Assembly (NCBI RefSeq): GCF_014218335.1
Contig: NZ_AP023367.1
Coordinates: forward strand, 4,087,501-4,151,500
DNA length: 64,000 bases
Source of the DNA: Anaerocolumna cellulosilytica
Lineage (GTDB): Bacteria; Bacillota; Clostridia; Lachnospirales; Lachnospiraceae
Direction: 5' to 3'
Below, piece by piece: positions 1 through 8,419 of this stretch. The stretch's first letter is position 1. Each line of letters opens with the position of its first letter. The notes under the pieces were generated by a model that saw only the letters and a program-made list of their open reading frames with translations, had not been told where the DNA came from and ran no database searches. Made by a program: the position numbers and the translations under genes.

Positions 1-312
1 TAGCAGTTATAGGGTTATATAAAGAATTAAATTGCATTATGATTACCCCTTCTTAAGTAAATTCAAATCATCTGTTACTTCAAATTAATCTATCTTGATA
101 ATAACTAATACATCTTCCATCATAAATCTAATTTCTATCTACTTTTACTATTCGATTTTACTCCCATATTTAACTTACTCCAACCAAGAAATAGTAGTCC
201 CAAAAATACCACCCCATCAATAAAGAGAATAACAGTAATATGCTCCAATCATCAGTAAACTCTAGAAATAGATTCTTTATCTAAAACAAAAAGATTCGCT
301 AGAGTAGAATTT
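1..312. other. AT-rich intergenic stretch, no gene seen
   Basis: No reading frame with a ribosome site and no RNA motif was recognised here. It lies downstream of the minus-strand methyltransferase gene and probably continues into whatever sits left of the window. Confidence 0.5.
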
Positions 313-1281
313 TTATTTTTTCCGTGCCTTTATTATTACTGTATGATTAATTATTGTAGCTTTATGTTCAGAATAGTATTTACCCGTAACAGGTGCGGAA
401 TCTGAGTAATCATCGGATTCTTCTATTACTCTTTCTATTTCAAAACCTGAACAGATAAGAGCATTTATGTATGAAGAAATCTTCCAGTTCCTAGTGGTAA
501 AAGATTCTCCAAACTTGATCCACTGTCTCTCCTGTTCTTTCACATATGATTCAGTAATCAGGTACTCGCCGTCTTTCTCTTTTATGCACGGCAGTATTGG
601 GTTATCCCATGAAAAGATGAATCTACCATTTGGCTTAAGATATTTAGAGATAAGTCCAAATACTTTATACAAGTCCTGCGCCCAACCAATGCCATATATA
701 GAGTACACACAATCAAAGTGATGAAATGGAATTCCAGGGTTAACCTCCATTGGAGATAAAAAAAGAGTTGCTTTGACTTTGTTACTCTTTAAATTATCTT
801 TTGCCGCTTCAATTTGTTTTTCCGAAATATCAAGTCCATATAATTCTTTCGCACCCTTTCCTGCTAAATATAGTAATGACCTTCCATCTCCGCATGCAAT
901 TTCAAGAACAGATTTACCCTCTATATCATCAAACAGGCATAATTTATCTTCGGTAGGGGTGTAAGCACCATATTCAGGGAGAATGGTTCCTGTCCATCCA
1001 TTTTTTTGTGCAAGATTCCAGCCTTCGTTATTTTCAGTAAGATTGTCCTTCATTGCCCCCGGAATAACGTCATCTGCACTTTCTATCACACCATGAAAAA
1101 GGGTGTCTATCGTAACATGAAAATAATCTGCAATAATTGGAATCATGCTTATATCCGGATATGTGTTATCATTTTCCCATTTACTTATTGTCTGACATGA
1201 AACATTAAATTTTTCGGACAGTTCTTTCTGACTTACATTCTTCTGATTTCTAAGCTTCTTTATCGTCAAACCAATATTCAT
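313..1281 (-). CDS. XRE-type HTH regulator fused to a SAM-dependent methyltransferase
   Basis: The first ~60 residues are a helix-turn-helix of the XRE/Cro family (LRNQKNVSQKELSEKF, then QTISKWENDNTYPD). After a linker, a class I methyltransferase domain starts near residue 120 with the SAM-binding glycine motif VLEIACGDG and the acidic strand end LYGLDIS. I start the gene at the ATG because a good AGAAGGAG site lies 9 nt upstream; the TTG three codons earlier would abut that site. XRE-methyltransferase fusions are known in Firmicutes, and the methylated substrate is not predictable. It may sense a metabolite or antibiotic through the enzyme domain. It stands alone, with no operon partner. 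Confidence 0.85.
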   Translation of the reverse strand: MNIGLTIKKLRNQKNVSQKELSEKFNVSCQTISKWENDNTYPDISMIPIIADYFHVTIDTLFHGVIESADDVIPGAMKDNLTENNEGWNLAQKNGWTGTILPEYGAYTPTEDKLCLFDDIEGKSVLEIACGDGRSLLYLAGKGAKELYGLDISEKQIEAAKDNLKSNKVKATLFLSPMEVNPGIPFHHFDCVYSIYGIGWAQDLYKVFGLISKYLKPNGRFIFSWDNPILPCIKEKDGEYLITESYVKEQERQWIKFGESFTTRNWKISSYINALICSGFEIERVIEESDDYSDSAPVTGKYYSEHKATIINHTVIIKARKK

Positions 1282-1494
1282 TTCGTACAACTCCTTCTCG
1301 TTTAATTAAGTATAGTATAAATAAAAATTTCTTTATTAGCAATAAACGCATAGGAGATGTTAGGTAACGTGTCTGTTGATTTATTATGTATTGCTTTTTG
1401 ATATCATTGAATGAGTAAGAGCATATTAGAATTGTATTCGAGGCGAAAGGAGATAACCAATACTATTCTAAATTAAAATATAGCGTTTTAACAC

Positions 1495-1651
1495 TTACAT
1501 AAGGATTTGAATATCATGTTCCCTGTCTAAATGATATCCCAACTTTTCTGCTAAAGCTAATGAAGCCGTATTTGCTGCTGACCATGAGGGGTATATACCT
1601 CTCTTTAAACACTCCGTGATTAAAGTTGCCTTCTTCGTTTAATTTAATCAT
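1495..1651 (-). pseudogene. GNAT acetyltransferase remnant
   Basis: A ribosome site (GGAG) and ATG begin a plausible N-terminus (MIKLNEEGNF). A frame change then leads into a typical GNAT C-terminal motif, RGIYPSWSAANTASLALAEK followed by LGYHLDREHDIQILM and a stop. The middle of the gene is missing, so this is an internally deleted acetyltransferase of the type ending in YPSW-x2-AN-x2-S-x2-LA-x-KLGY. It is not functional as it stands. Confidence 0.7.
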
Positions 1652-1800
1652 ATAACTTCTCCGTTCACGTGAATACTATGTGAATTAGTACAATAACTTT
1701 GCCTATTATAGCACTTTCTTTTATGTTTTACAACTTATCCCAATAATGGTGTCAATCCCGTTTTGACTAAAATTCACTCAGTCCACTTAAGTTTTTTCAA

Positions 1801-1847
1801 ATGAATCAGGCTCTGAATAGTAGAATAAAAAGAACAAGAAAAGCTAG
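1801..1847 (+). pseudogene. C-terminal remnant of a tyrosine integrase (copy C)
   Basis: These 47 bp match the last codons of the integrase gene ending at 18167 (atgaatcaggctctgaat against atgaataaggcgctgaat), including the terminal TAG, with one indel. The remainder of the gene is absent. It is followed by the same repeat, terminator and tRNA 3' end as at 18.2 kb, so it marks the end of an older element integrated at the tRNA-Gly next to it. Confidence 0.7.
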
Positions 1848-1865
1848 TGCACATTTGATGCACAT
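1848..1865 (+). repeat. Two TGCACAT repeats phased by 11 bp
   Basis: TGCACAT occurs twice with starts 11 bp apart, directly after the integrase remnant stop. The same arrangement is found at 12365-12382 (first copy TACACAT) and 18168-18185. The helical phasing and the position at an element end suggest integrase binding sites. Confidence 0.6.
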
Positions 1866-1878
1866 ATCAGCGCAACAA

Positions 1879-1905
1879 AAAACCCCTTGAAAATCAAGGG
1901 GTTTT
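1879..1905. terminator. Bidirectional terminator between integrase end and tRNA-Gly
   Basis: The arms AAAACCCCTTGA and TCAAGGGGTTTT surround a 3-nt loop, giving A-runs and T-runs on both sides. It would end the minus-strand tRNA transcript and the plus-strand integrase. Homologous hairpins are present at 12396 and 18199. Confidence 0.85.
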
Positions 1906-1909
1906 CTAA

Positions 1910-1980
1910 GCGCGAGACGGGATTCGAACCCGCGACCCTCGCCTTGGCAAGGCGATACTCCACCACTGAGCCACTCGCGC
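1910..1980 (-). tRNA. tRNA-Gly (GCC)
   Basis: A 71-nt cloverleaf reads on the minus strand. The acceptor arms are GCGCGAG and CTCGCGC, the D-arm contains GGCTCAGTGGTGGAG, the anticodon loop is TTGCCAA with anticodon GCC, and the T-arm is CGGGTTCGAATCCCG. No CCA is encoded. Its sequence is identical to the copy at 18230-18300. It has its own consensus promoter. Confidence 0.97.
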
Positions 1981-2015
1981 ATTTCTAATATTTACATCTC
2001 ACAGAGACAAGTGAA

Positions 2016-2044
2016 ATTATAATACAAATAACTGACTATGTCAA
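2016..2044 (-). promoter_or_regulatory. Promoter of tRNA-Gly copy 1
   Basis: On the minus strand, TTGACA and TATAAT are separated by exactly 17 bp, about 40 bp before the tRNA 5' end. This is a near-perfect vegetative sigma promoter. Confidence 0.85.
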
Positions 2045-2136
2045 TAACTAATTCAAAAAAACATAAAATTTTTTCAAAAATTTCTTCTATAGGAATAATT
2101 TAGCTTTACCACATAAATACCCTTAAAAATAACGAA

Positions 2137-2571
2137 TTAATTGTTATCGCGAGTTAAAAATCGCATCTTACCAGAATTAAGATTGGGCTTCTCTCCAATT
2201 TCGTATTCTGATACATCCATCGCTTTTTTGATTTCACCAGTCAAAGTATCCGCACAAGTTCTGCATATCCGTCCAAATTTAATACTTGTACCACAAGCTT
2301 CACAATTTAAAAATATAGCTGAATTGTCTGGAATAACTAACCTTCCTTCTCTTAAAAAAGCTTTTATTCTGGCTACTCTGACCCCTGTCTCTTTTGATAC
2401 GTCCATTATGGTAGCTGATAAATTTTCATATATATAACTTTTCACTATTTCGAATTGTTCATCATCTTCTTTTTTACACTTAGAACATATTCGTTTTCCT
2501 GTACCCTGGTACCAAAACATACCTCCGCATCTTGCACATGATTGAAGATTTGCTGCTGTATTCTCGTTCAT
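2137..2571 (-). CDS. Zinc-ribbon regulator similar to flagellar-operon protein YvyF (TIGR03826)
   Basis: This 144-residue protein has a zinc-ribbon pair (CARCGGMF with CSKC) near the N-terminus. A central helix-turn-helix-like stretch follows (ATIMDVSKETGVRVARIKAF), then a second Cys-rich pair (CEACGTS with CRTC). This layout matches the YvyF/TIGR03826 proteins encoded beside flagellar regulators in Firmicutes. No flagellar genes are visible here. GAGGTG before the ATG supports the start. Direct function is unproven; a role in flagellar gene control is inferred from the family. Confidence 0.7.
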   Translation of the reverse strand: MNENTAANLQSCARCGGMFWYQGTGKRICSKCKKEDDEQFEIVKSYIYENLSATIMDVSKETGVRVARIKAFLREGRLVIPDNSAIFLNCEACGTSIKFGRICRTCADTLTGEIKKAMDVSEYEIGEKPNLNSGKMRFLTRDNN

Positions 2572-2906
2572 AAACCACCTCTAATATACTATTATTAGGT
2601 TGTACCTTGACTTCTCATAGATTTGTTTTATTTACACCTATATTTAATTATGGATAATATTATTAAAAATAGATAATTTTACATAGTATAATAACACAAA
2701 CGACACAATCTGTAAAGAAACAAGATGTTTCGACATATGTGTTTTTAGTCCTATTTTATGTATCTAATTTTTTTACTTAATTAGATTATTCATTAACACA
2801 ATATTTAAGGCTGCCAAAGAGGAAAAATTACCGAATCGATATATTACGATTGTAGAAAGTTTTACATTCTAACAAAAAAAGGGGGGGATGAAACCAAATA
2901 GCATAT

Positions 2907-2944
2907 AAAAATAATCATTCCTACTAGTAGGAATGATTATTTTT
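2907..2944. repeat. Perfect 38-bp palindrome in a gene-free stretch
   Basis: The left arm contains ATAATCATTCCTACT and the right arm AGTAGGAATGATTAT, flanked by A4 and T4, so the 19-bp arms pair perfectly with no spacer. It looks like a bidirectional terminator. The 640-bp gap around it (2572-3212) otherwise holds only AT-rich sequence and a poly-G tract before a six-codon frame, MKPNSI. Confidence 0.7.
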
Positions 2945-3212
2945 TACTATATTTTTGGACGTCACTTATGTTTGTGACTTAGGTAACTTCATTGTAACTT
3001 ATCCATCTACGAATGTCAATTTTTACTTGATAAAATAAATCAATAAATACCCTAAAATATTAATTTATTAGAACAAGTCTATTTATTGCTCCTTTAATTG
3101 CATAACCCATAATTTATATACTATATATATGTTTTGACTCTTAGAATTATAAATGCTACGAACCATGTAAAACAGACTACCTAACTATAATTATAACAAA
3201 ACAAATCCTCTT

Positions 3213-4097
3213 CTATTCCTCAATCGGTATCCATAATTCCATGGAATTTCTCTCTGGTTTGGTCATATCATACAACTCCATAGCTTTTGGAATTACAGAT
3301 ATCTCTTTTTTGGTTATCCACATGTGCATGTAATTATAAACCTTATAGATCGTATCCGTCACAAGGGTATTAAAATCCTCAGCTTCAAACTTACAAACGA
3401 TGTATTTACCTGAATCTATGGTGCAATTATCCATTCCCTCTATAACAGCAGGCTCCGTTGTCTCAACTCCTGCGTAATAGGTAAATTGATTTTTGTTCCC
3501 CATATTGGTACTGATACCGATTTCGTAGCCTTCTGGTATAAGGTTCTTCATATTTGGCATCATTTCATGCAGCTTATTCCAGACCTCGCTCAAAGGGTCT
3601 ACTTCTGGTGCCTCCATCTTTGCATCTATCGTAAGGCCTGCAAAGTACTTAGGAGATTCCAACGTAAATCTGGTTATTTCTAGTACTATTCCATTTGTTA
3701 CAACTGGAATATCTTCGTCCAGAACCGTATACTGTAATTTAATATCAGGCTGAATGACATGGTGCAATACTACAGGATTCGCTCTATACTCAGAGGGTGT
3801 AATTTTGTAAGCTTCTTTAAAACTGCGGCTAAAGGTTTCATGTGTTTCAAACCCATACTTTAAACAGATTGTAAGAAGATTATCTGTAGAATTCTCTTTT
3901 AGTTCCTCTGCTATTCTTGCCAGTCTTCTAAGCTTCACATATTCCATTGGTGTTTTGTTTACCAGCCGTTTGAACAGCTTCTGAAAATAAAAAGGGGATA
4001 AATTTGCAATTTCTGCTAATGTTTCAATCCGAATCCCTTGATTTAGATTTTCCTCAATATAACCGGTTACTTTCTCAATACATTCCCACGATTCCAT
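3213..4097 (-). CDS. AraC-family regulator with GyrI-like effector domain
   Basis: Residues 1-110 form a double helix-turn-helix of the AraC/XylS type (IRIETLAEIANLSPFYFQKL, then CLKYGFETHETFSRSFKEA). The rest is a GyrI-like/effector-binding domain that usually binds small hydrophobic or cationic ligands. The start is the ATG preceded by GGAGGTT; the upstream TTG lacks spacing. Such proteins commonly activate drug-efflux or detoxification genes. The ClbS/DfsB gene upstream is on the same strand but separated by ~80 bp, so a shared transcript is possible but unproven. Confidence 0.88.
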   Translation of the reverse strand: MESWECIEKVTGYIEENLNQGIRIETLAEIANLSPFYFQKLFKRLVNKTPMEYVKLRRLARIAEELKENSTDNLLTICLKYGFETHETFSRSFKEAYKITPSEYRANPVVLHHVIQPDIKLQYTVLDEDIPVVTNGIVLEITRFTLESPKYFAGLTIDAKMEAPEVDPLSEVWNKLHEMMPNMKNLIPEGYEIGISTNMGNKNQFTYYAGVETTEPAVIEGMDNCTIDSGKYIVCKFEAEDFNTLVTDTIYKVYNYMHMWITKKEISVIPKAMELYDMTKPERNSMELWIPIEE

Positions 4098-4175
4098 AAA
4101 CAACCTCCAAGATTAATTTTAAATTATTGTAGCATAAATTATTAAATTAATCTTGATGAAAAATGTCTTTTATAC

Positions 4176-4694
4176 TTATGCAGTAGTATTAAAGCATTTT
4201 TTCCATTTGCGTATTTTACTTCGAAAGGATTTAAAGGGTGCTACCGTATTAATGTGTACCCACTTCCACATAGGCCAATTAGCATTTGTAATTGTCCATT
4301 TTCTTATACCCGGCTGAAAAAATGCTTTGTCTTCTACCTGTTCTAACCAAGAGATTAGTTCTTCAACATTTCTTTTGAACTCATTGCGCATTTCTAACAG
4401 AGAATACTCTTTATATTTCTCATAAAAGCTTTGATATAATGCACCTAGCTCGTTCCATTTAAATCCGGGTGCCGGAGTTATAACCTCTCTGCCGGCTTTT
4501 TCATCTTCTTCCCAACCTGTAATAAGATTTAGCCACCCCAGCTGATATGCAATCATCTCTTGCGGCGTCTTGTCCACATCATCTACACGTATATCTTTCT
4601 CTGTCTCTAAAATAACGTCAAATTCTCTTTCAAACAGATCTGCTGTTTTTCTTATTTCTAGAATCATTTCATTTTTATTAGTATATTCTCTCAT
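4176..4694 (-). CDS. ClbS/DfsB-family four-helix-bundle protein
   Basis: This 172-residue protein has the DinB-like four-helix bundle layout of the ClbS/DfsB family. Seen features are MIAYQLGWLNLITGWEED in the first half and the terminal KWTITNANWPMWKWVHINTVAPFKSFR. ClbS is the colibactin self-resistance hydrolase, but most members have no known role. The ribosome site (AAGAGTTGAG) is weak. It lies just upstream of the AraC gene, so a co-regulated stress or detoxification function is possible. Confidence 0.8.
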   Translation of the reverse strand: MREYTNKNEMILEIRKTADLFEREFDVILETEKDIRVDDVDKTPQEMIAYQLGWLNLITGWEEDEKAGREVITPAPGFKWNELGALYQSFYEKYKEYSLLEMRNEFKRNVEELISWLEQVEDKAFFQPGIRKWTITNANWPMWKWVHINTVAPFKSFRSKIRKWKKCFNTTA

Positions 4695-4962
4695 ATCTCA
4701 ACTCTTACAATTATGCCTAGCTGGCGAATTCAAATTCCACCTATTAACACCATACTGTTATTATAGTGGTAATAAAATACTTCCGAAAGTGTTGTACAAC
4801 AATTTCATTTGGCATATTGTAGCCTCCTTAATCCATAGTATACACCATCGTTGTGACATCATATTGTCAAGTTATGATATTTCTTTTCTTTCATTAATTA
4901 TAAAGTTCAGGTAATTGTGAATCTCTTTGTTTAGCGTAAATTTACCAGAACTATTAAGTCTA

Positions 4963-5439
4963 TCAATAAAGAAATTCTTCTTCCCAGTTAAAAATACCAG
5001 ACTGTTCTAGACTCTTTGGCCAATGTCTGCACCATTTTGGTACACAGGGCTCTTCGACCCTATCAAGGCTGGGCGTGTATGGCTTAATATCGAGTACGGG
5101 CGTTCCATTATTTGCATCAATGTATGGAACTTCTATAATTCCCTCTTCATAGTTTATATGAATTACCTGAACCGTAGTTAAAGCAATCGGATTCGGACGG
5201 ATTGGTGACCTTGTAGAAAATATTCCCATAACATCTGGTGCCTGTCTATATGGCTGAGGTGTTTCAAGTACTTTCCTCATTTCTTCACTGTCATAATCAC
5301 TAAACCACCAAATGACACTTAGATGGCTGAATCCATCCAAAGCACGCAGCCCTTCTATATACTCCTTATTAAGCGCAATAGTCGTTTCACTTTCCTTGCT
5401 AATGATTGTACCGATTGGTTTTACCTGAAAAGTATTCAT
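4963..5439 (-). CDS. trmO: tRNA (N6-threonylcarbamoyladenosine37-N6)-methyltransferase TrmO
   Basis: The protein is a TrmO/YaeB (UPF0066) family member, which methylates t6A37 in tRNA-Thr using SAM. The family signature FSTRSPIRPNPIALT is intact, as is the N-terminal KPIGTI strand and the LDGFSHLSVIWWF segment. I start it at MNTFQVKPIG because GGAGG lies 7 nt before that ATG; the longer reading frame adds 16 unlikely residues. It has 158 residues, which is the usual single-domain length. It stands alone among regulators. Confidence 0.9.
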   Translation of the reverse strand: MNTFQVKPIGTIISKESETTIALNKEYIEGLRALDGFSHLSVIWWFSDYDSEEMRKVLETPQPYRQAPDVMGIFSTRSPIRPNPIALTTVQVIHINYEEGIIEVPYIDANNGTPVLDIKPYTPSLDRVEEPCVPKWCRHWPKSLEQSGIFNWEEEFLY

Positions 5440-5544
5440 ACTGTTTCCTCCATAAAATTTATTTGCAAAAACAGTGTAAACCCTCACACCATGTGAGAGT
5501 CAATATAAAAACCGTCTTTTAATATTTTCTTCACTAGACGTTTT

Positions 5545-6360
5545 TTATACCTTCTTTAAGGGAATTTGTATTTCAATCAGGTAATTATCTGCATATTCCT
5601 CATTCCACGGCCCTCTATGTACAATTTGTCTGCTTTGTCCTTCCATTTTATACTGATTATGTTCTTGAAGCCATTTGGCAAAGGCACGATATGCTAAAGC
5701 AATGTTATTAAATGAACCATATACCATAGTACATGCCATATTAGAAACCGCCTCCGTATAATGATACGTAAAATCTCCTATACTTCTCGACATTTGGCTC
5801 ACCGGACTACATATCTCAATATCTACATCTCTTTCCTTGTAATCCAAATCGTGATAAATGGTAAAAGTTTCAGTTGATATAGGTATATTGTTTTTCTTTG
5901 CAAAGTCAGACATTTCAATCCATAACTGCCCTTCTGCATAATAATCCGGTACAATACGCCTTAAAGACAACACTTGATAACTGGGGATAGCTTTTATTGA
6001 GACATTATAATGTATATCTATTTTTTTCTGCTTTATATCCTTTTTAGCTAATTCAATTTTACTTAACCTCTCTTGCTCTGCCTTAATCACGCTTTCTATT
6101 TCTAAGTATTTATGTTCAAGCTGTTTTACAATCAATTCGTCACTCCAACGCATAAGCATATTAGATATTTCTGAAACATTGAAACCTAAATCACGCAAGA
6201 ATATTATCTTATTTAAAACAGGAATTTGTTCCGATGTGTATAATCTGTAACTCGTGAACTTATCTGTTTCTGCCGGTTTTAATAACCCCGTTTCGTCATA
6301 GTATCTCAACATTCGGATTGAAACTTGAGTTAGCTTTGAGAATTCACCTATTTTGAACAT
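5545..6360 (-). CDS. MerR-family regulator with GyrI-like effector domain
   Basis: An N-terminal MerR winged helix is evident (FKIGEFSKLTQVSIRMLRYY, then GLLKP and FTSYRLYTSEQ). A coiled-coil dimerisation helix follows (residues ~75-115), then a GyrI-like ligand-binding domain. This is the BmrR/TipA-like architecture, which typically activates efflux genes on ligand binding by distorting a long promoter spacer. GAGGGAG before the ATG confirms the start. No efflux gene is adjacent. Confidence 0.9.
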   Translation of the reverse strand: MFKIGEFSKLTQVSIRMLRYYDETGLLKPAETDKFTSYRLYTSEQIPVLNKIIFLRDLGFNVSEISNMLMRWSDELIVKQLEHKYLEIESVIKAEQERLSKIELAKKDIKQKKIDIHYNVSIKAIPSYQVLSLRRIVPDYYAEGQLWIEMSDFAKKNNIPISTETFTIYHDLDYKERDVDIEICSPVSQMSRSIGDFTYHYTEAVSNMACTMVYGSFNNIALAYRAFAKWLQEHNQYKMEGQSRQIVHRGPWNEEYADNYLIEIQIPLKKV

Positions 6361-6501
6361 TTTTACTCCCTCTGTATATAAATTAATTTAGTATATCAAA
6401 GTATTACTACGAGTATTAATTTACACCCTCTTTCATTAGTCGGTTCTTCTTGTAATTTTAATATAGTATTTCTTACCAATCAATAGTAATCACTAATGGA
6501 A

Positions 6502-6549
6502 CAAAAAACTACTGTAGAACTAATATAAATCACTAATTCTACAGTAGTT
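6502..6549 (-). terminator. Terminator of the pectate lyase gene
   Basis: The arms AACTACTGTAGAA and TTCTACAGTAGTT (13 bp) flank a 16-nt loop and are followed on the minus strand by a run of T. It lies ~45 bp beyond the pectate lyase stop. Confidence 0.8.
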
Positions 6550-6594
6550 CTTCTTATGCTTCTAAACTTTGAAAACTATTCATACCATTATGTA

Positions 6595-7251
6595 TTAATA
6601 AGTGTGTATCTGGGAAGAAGAGGGGAACATCCAATTTGTTTTTACATTGGAGGTACTCATATTCCGATAATACAGTTGGGTCGTTTTACTGTCTGTACGT
6701 GCAACACATTCCTTACCGTTTTTAAATGTACAATTTTCGATATATATTGTGCATTTAAATGTAGAACCACCATTTTGGCGAATTACTTTACCAAAACCAT
6801 CAGCGGTAAAATTCTTAACGGTAAAGGTGCAGGCTTTGTTTAACTGAAAAACTTTATCACTGGCTTTATAAGCAGCGCCGCCATTAATGGTAACACTACC
6901 TTCACCTTTTACAGTTAAAGCATCTTCACCTACATCTTCCCACACTACATTAGTAATAGTATTGTTACCGTAGCAATGTACCCCATCGCACCCAGGAGCA
7001 GCTATACGAACATTTTTAAGATTAGCTCCTTTTTCCAGTTTGAAAATAGGCTTTTGATTTTCGTTCTGACTGCCATCTCCCATACCAACAGCAACAATTG
7101 TTTCGCCTTTTCCATCATAGGTTTCTCCCGCTTTTACTACAATGGTACTGGTAATCGTTTTTGCATCTGCTCTGCTCCAACCAAAAACCCCAACAAATAC
7201 TTGAGCGAACAATAGAGTCACTGCCATAAGCACTTTCAGTTTCTTAGACAT
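6595..7251 (-). CDS. Secreted pectate lyase, polysaccharide lyase family 3
   Basis: A Sec signal peptide ([19 protein letters not shown], ending near ADA) precedes one PL3 right-handed beta-helix domain. It begins at [14 protein letters not shown] and runs through [27 protein letters not shown] and KVIRQNGG to the C-terminus. PL3 enzymes cleave polygalacturonan by Ca2+-dependent beta-elimination. The 218-residue length suits a catalytic domain without carbohydrate-binding modules. GAGGAGG precedes the ATG. It is monocistronic with its own terminator. Confidence 0.92.
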   Translation of the reverse strand: MSKKLKVLMAVTLLFAQVFVGVFGWSRADAKTITSTIVVKAGETYDGKGETIVAVGMGDGSQNENQKPIFKLEKGANLKNVRIAAPGCDGVHCYGNNTITNVVWEDVGEDALTVKGEGSVTINGGAAYKASDKVFQLNKACTFTVKNFTADGFGKVIRQNGGSTFKCTIYIENCTFKNGKECVARTDSKTTQLYYRNMSTSNVKTNWMFPSSSQIHTY

Positions 7252-7440
7252 AATAATACCTCCTCAAAATATTATTTATATTATTCTATAAGCACACCAT
7301 AAACAGCATTCACCCCAATAACTCCTCCTTTCTGAATATGGTTCTGTTATGGTCCTTATAAAATAAACACCCACTCATCTGACTATCTATGTCCACAGCT
7401 ACCGTTCTGATTTAATTGTAATTAATAGTATATACTGCAA

Positions 7441-7848
7441 TTAGAGCTTTTGAAACCAACGCATTATATAGTACAACGCACTCGGAAATAGAAGGTGCAG
7501 GACTGTTAAAATAATGGTAAGTAATGCTGCACGTTTATGCCATAATAGATAAACAGCCTTTTTCCTCTTGTAAAACAATACTCCAAACAGGACGGTAATA
7601 ATGCACATCATCCAAGCTAAACTTCCTGTATGAAGCCTTAAAGCCCACAGAGCAAGATAACCATGAATTAATGATAGAATAACGAGGCTTATTCCCAGAG
7701 GTTTATGTACTTTACGTAGTTTTTTCACAGCCTGAATGATGCCTTGATTTTTTCCATGAAAGAACCATCGATTAATTTGCCTAAGCCAGTACGGTGATGA
7801 AACTCCAACAAATAAGGCCACATTCAGGATTCCTAGTACCTGATACAT
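7441..7848 (-). CDS. Small four-helix membrane protein with two H-x13-H heme-ligand pairs
   Basis: Four hydrophobic helices span 135 residues. His48 and His62, and His104 and His118, are each separated by 13 residues, the bis-histidine spacing used by b-type membrane cytochromes and ferric-reductase/NOX cores. I infer a minimal transmembrane cytochrome b moving electrons across the membrane. The upstream gene, ending 16 bp away, encodes a cytochrome-b5-like lipoprotein, so the pair probably works together. GGAGGTG supports the start. No flavin domain is attached, so the electron donor is unknown. Confidence 0.65.
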   Translation of the reverse strand: MYQVLGILNVALFVGVSSPYWLRQINRWFFHGKNQGIIQAVKKLRKVHKPLGISLVILSLIHGYLALWALRLHTGSLAWMMCIITVLFGVLFYKRKKAVYLLWHKRAALLTIILTVLHLLFPSALYYIMRWFQKL

Positions 7849-7864
7849 ACAATCACCTCCGAAC

Positions 7865-8206
7865 CTATTCCGCTATCTCACCAACAACCGGCAATTTCGA
7901 AAGTACTGAAGTACCATGTGGTGATATATCCTTAATATTATCCGTAAGGTCTTCGCCAGCAGTGAATCCGTTATGCTCTCCGTTTTCCCACTTCTTACTA
8001 TCTGTTACATCATAAATCACTCCATCTACTGCTATATAAGCCGGATTACCATCTTTTCCGTTGTATTCGGCAAGTTCTTCAATGGTAAGTACAATATTTT
8101 CTACAAGGTCTTTACCATCATTCTTTTGAGACTGTTTACCGCAGCCAACACTAAAAAGCATTAGAAACGAAGCTATCGTTAAAAATATAATTCTATGTTT
8201 TACCAT
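7865..8206 (-). CDS. Cytochrome b5-like heme-binding lipoprotein
   Basis: The signal peptide ends in a lipobox (FSVGC, Cys22), so the protein should be anchored on the outer face of the membrane. Residues ~40-113 match a bacterial cytochrome-b5-like domain: LTIEELAEYNG, AYIAVDGVIYDVTDS, then His78 (GEHNGF) and His97 (SPHG) as likely axial heme ligands. It is followed 16 bp later by the four-helix heme-type membrane protein, suggesting an extracytoplasmic electron-transfer module. AAAGGAG precedes the ATG. Confidence 0.85.
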   Translation of the reverse strand: MVKHRIIFLTIASFLMLFSVGCGKQSQKNDGKDLVENIVLTIEELAEYNGKDGNPAYIAVDGVIYDVTDSKKWENGEHNGFTAGEDLTDNIKDISPHGTSVLSKLPVVGEIAE

Positions 8207-8419
8207 ATGTAATCTCTCCTTTCAAAAACTTACTGTAATATATTGCATTTAACTAGTTATTATCCCTCTTTTTATTCAGATATTATACGTTTTTTTTTAT
8301 TATTGTGAATTTATATCTAGTAAATCTTATTTTTTATGAGGTACTTTACATTATATCATCTTATTGTCATACATTCAATATTTTTTGCTCAATATTAGAA
8401 TTTTTTTCCAATATAATTT

